This document shows positions 30,359-31,227 of a DNA stretch of 31,227 nucleotides, piece by piece (the stretch's first letter is position 1; the number at the start of each line of letters is the position of its first letter). The notes under the pieces are model-generated. The model was not told where the DNA came from and did no database searches. It was given only the letters and a program-made list of their open reading frames with translations. A program made the translations under genes and the position numbers. Source of the stretch: UBA9410 sp963933065 (GTDB lineage: Bacteria > Actinomycetota > Acidimicrobiia > Acidimicrobiales > MedAcidi-G1); NCBI GenBank assembly GCA_963933065.1, contig CAWVUB010000014.1, positions 1 to 31,227 of the forward strand. Direction: 5' to 3'.

Positions 30359-31227
30359 TCACCGCATTTGCAGTTCTTTCTTCGGGGTCTCACAGGGATC
30401 AACGTCGTAGCGATCATCTGCCCGCCACGGCCCGTCTGCCCAGCCCGGTTTAACCGACAGTCCAGCATCGGTCAGAATCGATGTTGCGATCATTTGGGCA
30501 GCTATTCGCGCTCCTTCTCGGCAAATATGGACACCGTCGACCTTACGTATCGGAAACTTGTTTGGGGAGGTACCGATGTGGCTTATATAGATACCGCTGG
30601 AGTCAGTGAATCCGGGCGTCAAGTCGATGACGGACATACGGGAATCAGCGTCAGCCACTTCAAGCAGTAGTCGATTCAGCTTCTGCGGCCATCTTGAATC
30701 CGGTGATGGAAGCATTGTGAGCCAATAGACGTGTGCGCCACCACTCGCTAATACATCGGTAGCCATGTGAATCAGGAACCTGAAGGATTGCTCCCAGTCC
30801 GGATCATCGGGCCTTGGGATTCGATCATCGCCTCCCCACACGTTGTCAACATCCCAGGTGCCAGTCTGTATGACCACCACCTCTGGGCGTACATCAGCAA
30901 TGAATTGGGGCCAGAGGTCCCACCAGGGATAAACGGGCCATCGACTAAGTCCGAAACCAACTTGCGTCCGATTGGCGACGACAGCGAGGTCGGTGTGTGT
31001 GAGAGATGCAGTCAGGCCAGGTTCAATTTCAAACGTGACACTATCGCCGAGCAGCATTAGCCGGAGGGGCTGTTGAAGCGTTGGCTCGCGGAGGGTCTGA
31101 GTGCCAATAGTTGAAACGCCACTCAGGTCCCACGGCAGAACTACTGAGGGGGTAGAAGGTGGCGTAACGGGAGTGCTCGTAGATGTAGTGGTGCTCGTAG
31201 ATGTAGTGGTGCTCGTAGATGTAGTGG
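30359..31227 (-). CDS. SGNH/GDSL-type hydrolase with Thr/Ser linker (cut by window end)
   Basis: The frame is open to the window's last base, so the true start lies beyond and at least 288 residues are present. The first visible part is a Thr/Ser repeat, (TTSTST)3, then a Pro/Thr/Ser stretch, typical of a surface-exposed linker. The SGNH domain follows: block I 'LRLMLLGDSVTFE' with the nucleophile Ser, the Trp-rich 'VYPWWDLWPQFI', 'VVVIQTGTWD' (block III has Thr-Gly-Thr where Asn is usual), and 'KVDGVHICREGARIAA' with the catalytic Asp-x-x-His. It is likely a secreted or membrane-anchored esterase or acyltransferase accessory domain acting on cell-surface polymers. An in-frame ATG at 31057 falls inside the domain and is not the real start. 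Confidence 0.78.
   Translation of the reverse strand, partial: TTSTSTTTSTSTTTSTSTPVTPPSTPSVVLPWDLSGVSTIGTQTLREPTLQQPLRLMLLGDSVTFEIEPGLTASLTHTDLAVVANRTQVGFGLSRWPVYPWWDLWPQFIADVRPEVVVIQTGTWDVDNVWGGDDRIPRPDDPDWEQSFRFLIHMATDVLASGGAHVYWLTMLPSPDSRWPQKLNRLLLEVADADSRMSVIDLTPGFTDSSGIYISHIGTSPNKFPIRKVDGVHICREGARIAAQMIATSILTDAGLSVKPGWADGPWRADDRYDVDPCETPKKELQMR
31173..31226 (-). repeat. Three 18-bp tandem units encoding a TTSTST linker
   Basis: Three identical copies of an 18-bp unit (plus-strand form GTGCTCGTAGATGTAGTG) at 31173-31190, 31191-31208 and 31209-31226 run off the window end. Read on the minus strand they encode Thr/Ser hexapeptides. Identity at all positions suggests recent slippage expansion, and the copy number may vary among strains. 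Confidence 0.9.

Noticed and set aside
31057..31057. In-frame ATG at 31057 as start of the SGNH hydrolase
   Set aside because: It lies two residues before the nucleophile motif GDS, and the frame continues open with a coherent Thr/Ser linker to the window end.

Overview
The window looks like part of an actinobacterial chromosome. It carries a SCO6745-type protein, a coenzyme-F420-type (LLM) oxidoreductase, many GTG starts, long runs of 1-8 bp gene overlaps, and a moderate GC content. An acidimicrobial-type lineage would fit, but that is inference only. No rRNA, complete tRNA, CRISPR array, insertion sequence or phage gene was seen.

The main content, about 405-24,850, reads as one purine (probably methylated-purine) catabolic island. 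It opens with three genes that match the NdmC-NdmD-NdmE N7-demethylase system known from caffeine-degrading Pseudomonas: a Rieske oxygenase catalytic subunit that has lost its Rieske cluster, a reductase that has gained a Rieske domain, and a glutathione-S-transferase-like partner. A small monooxygenase-fold protein and a 2-oxoglutarate/Fe(II) oxygenase follow.

From 5402 a tightly overlapped operon encodes a complete BMP/Nup-type nucleoside ABC transporter, a flavin-reductase-fold protein and a three-subunit molybdenum hydroxylase of the xanthine dehydrogenase/CoxMSL class. Its large subunit has Thr where the family's catalytic Glu is expected. Three divergent adenosine/adenine deaminase paralogues come next (14,507-17,913), then a second complete BMP-type transporter with a Tat-type lipoprotein, and an intact Rieske oxygenase (22,777-23,769). 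On the opposite strand follow a zinc alcohol dehydrogenase and an EamA exporter.

A plausible working model is uptake of modified purines by the two transporters, 6-deamination by the deaminases, oxidative N-demethylation by the Rieske enzymes (the only visible reductase is the NdmD-like one), and ring oxidation by the Mo hydroxylase. Formaldehyde from demethylation could be handled by the zinc dehydrogenase or elsewhere. The operon promoter at about 5342-5385 carries two adjacent perfect inverted repeats placed like repressor operators. No regulator gene is in the window.

The right end (25,900-31,227) looks like ordinary chromosome: a DUF4326 protein, a small membrane protein plus a DUF454/YbaN protein, a HugZ-like FMN-barrel protein, an alpha/beta hydrolase, an LLM oxidoreductase, and an SGNH hydrolase cut by the window edge. 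No gene-free stretch exceeds about 300 bases.
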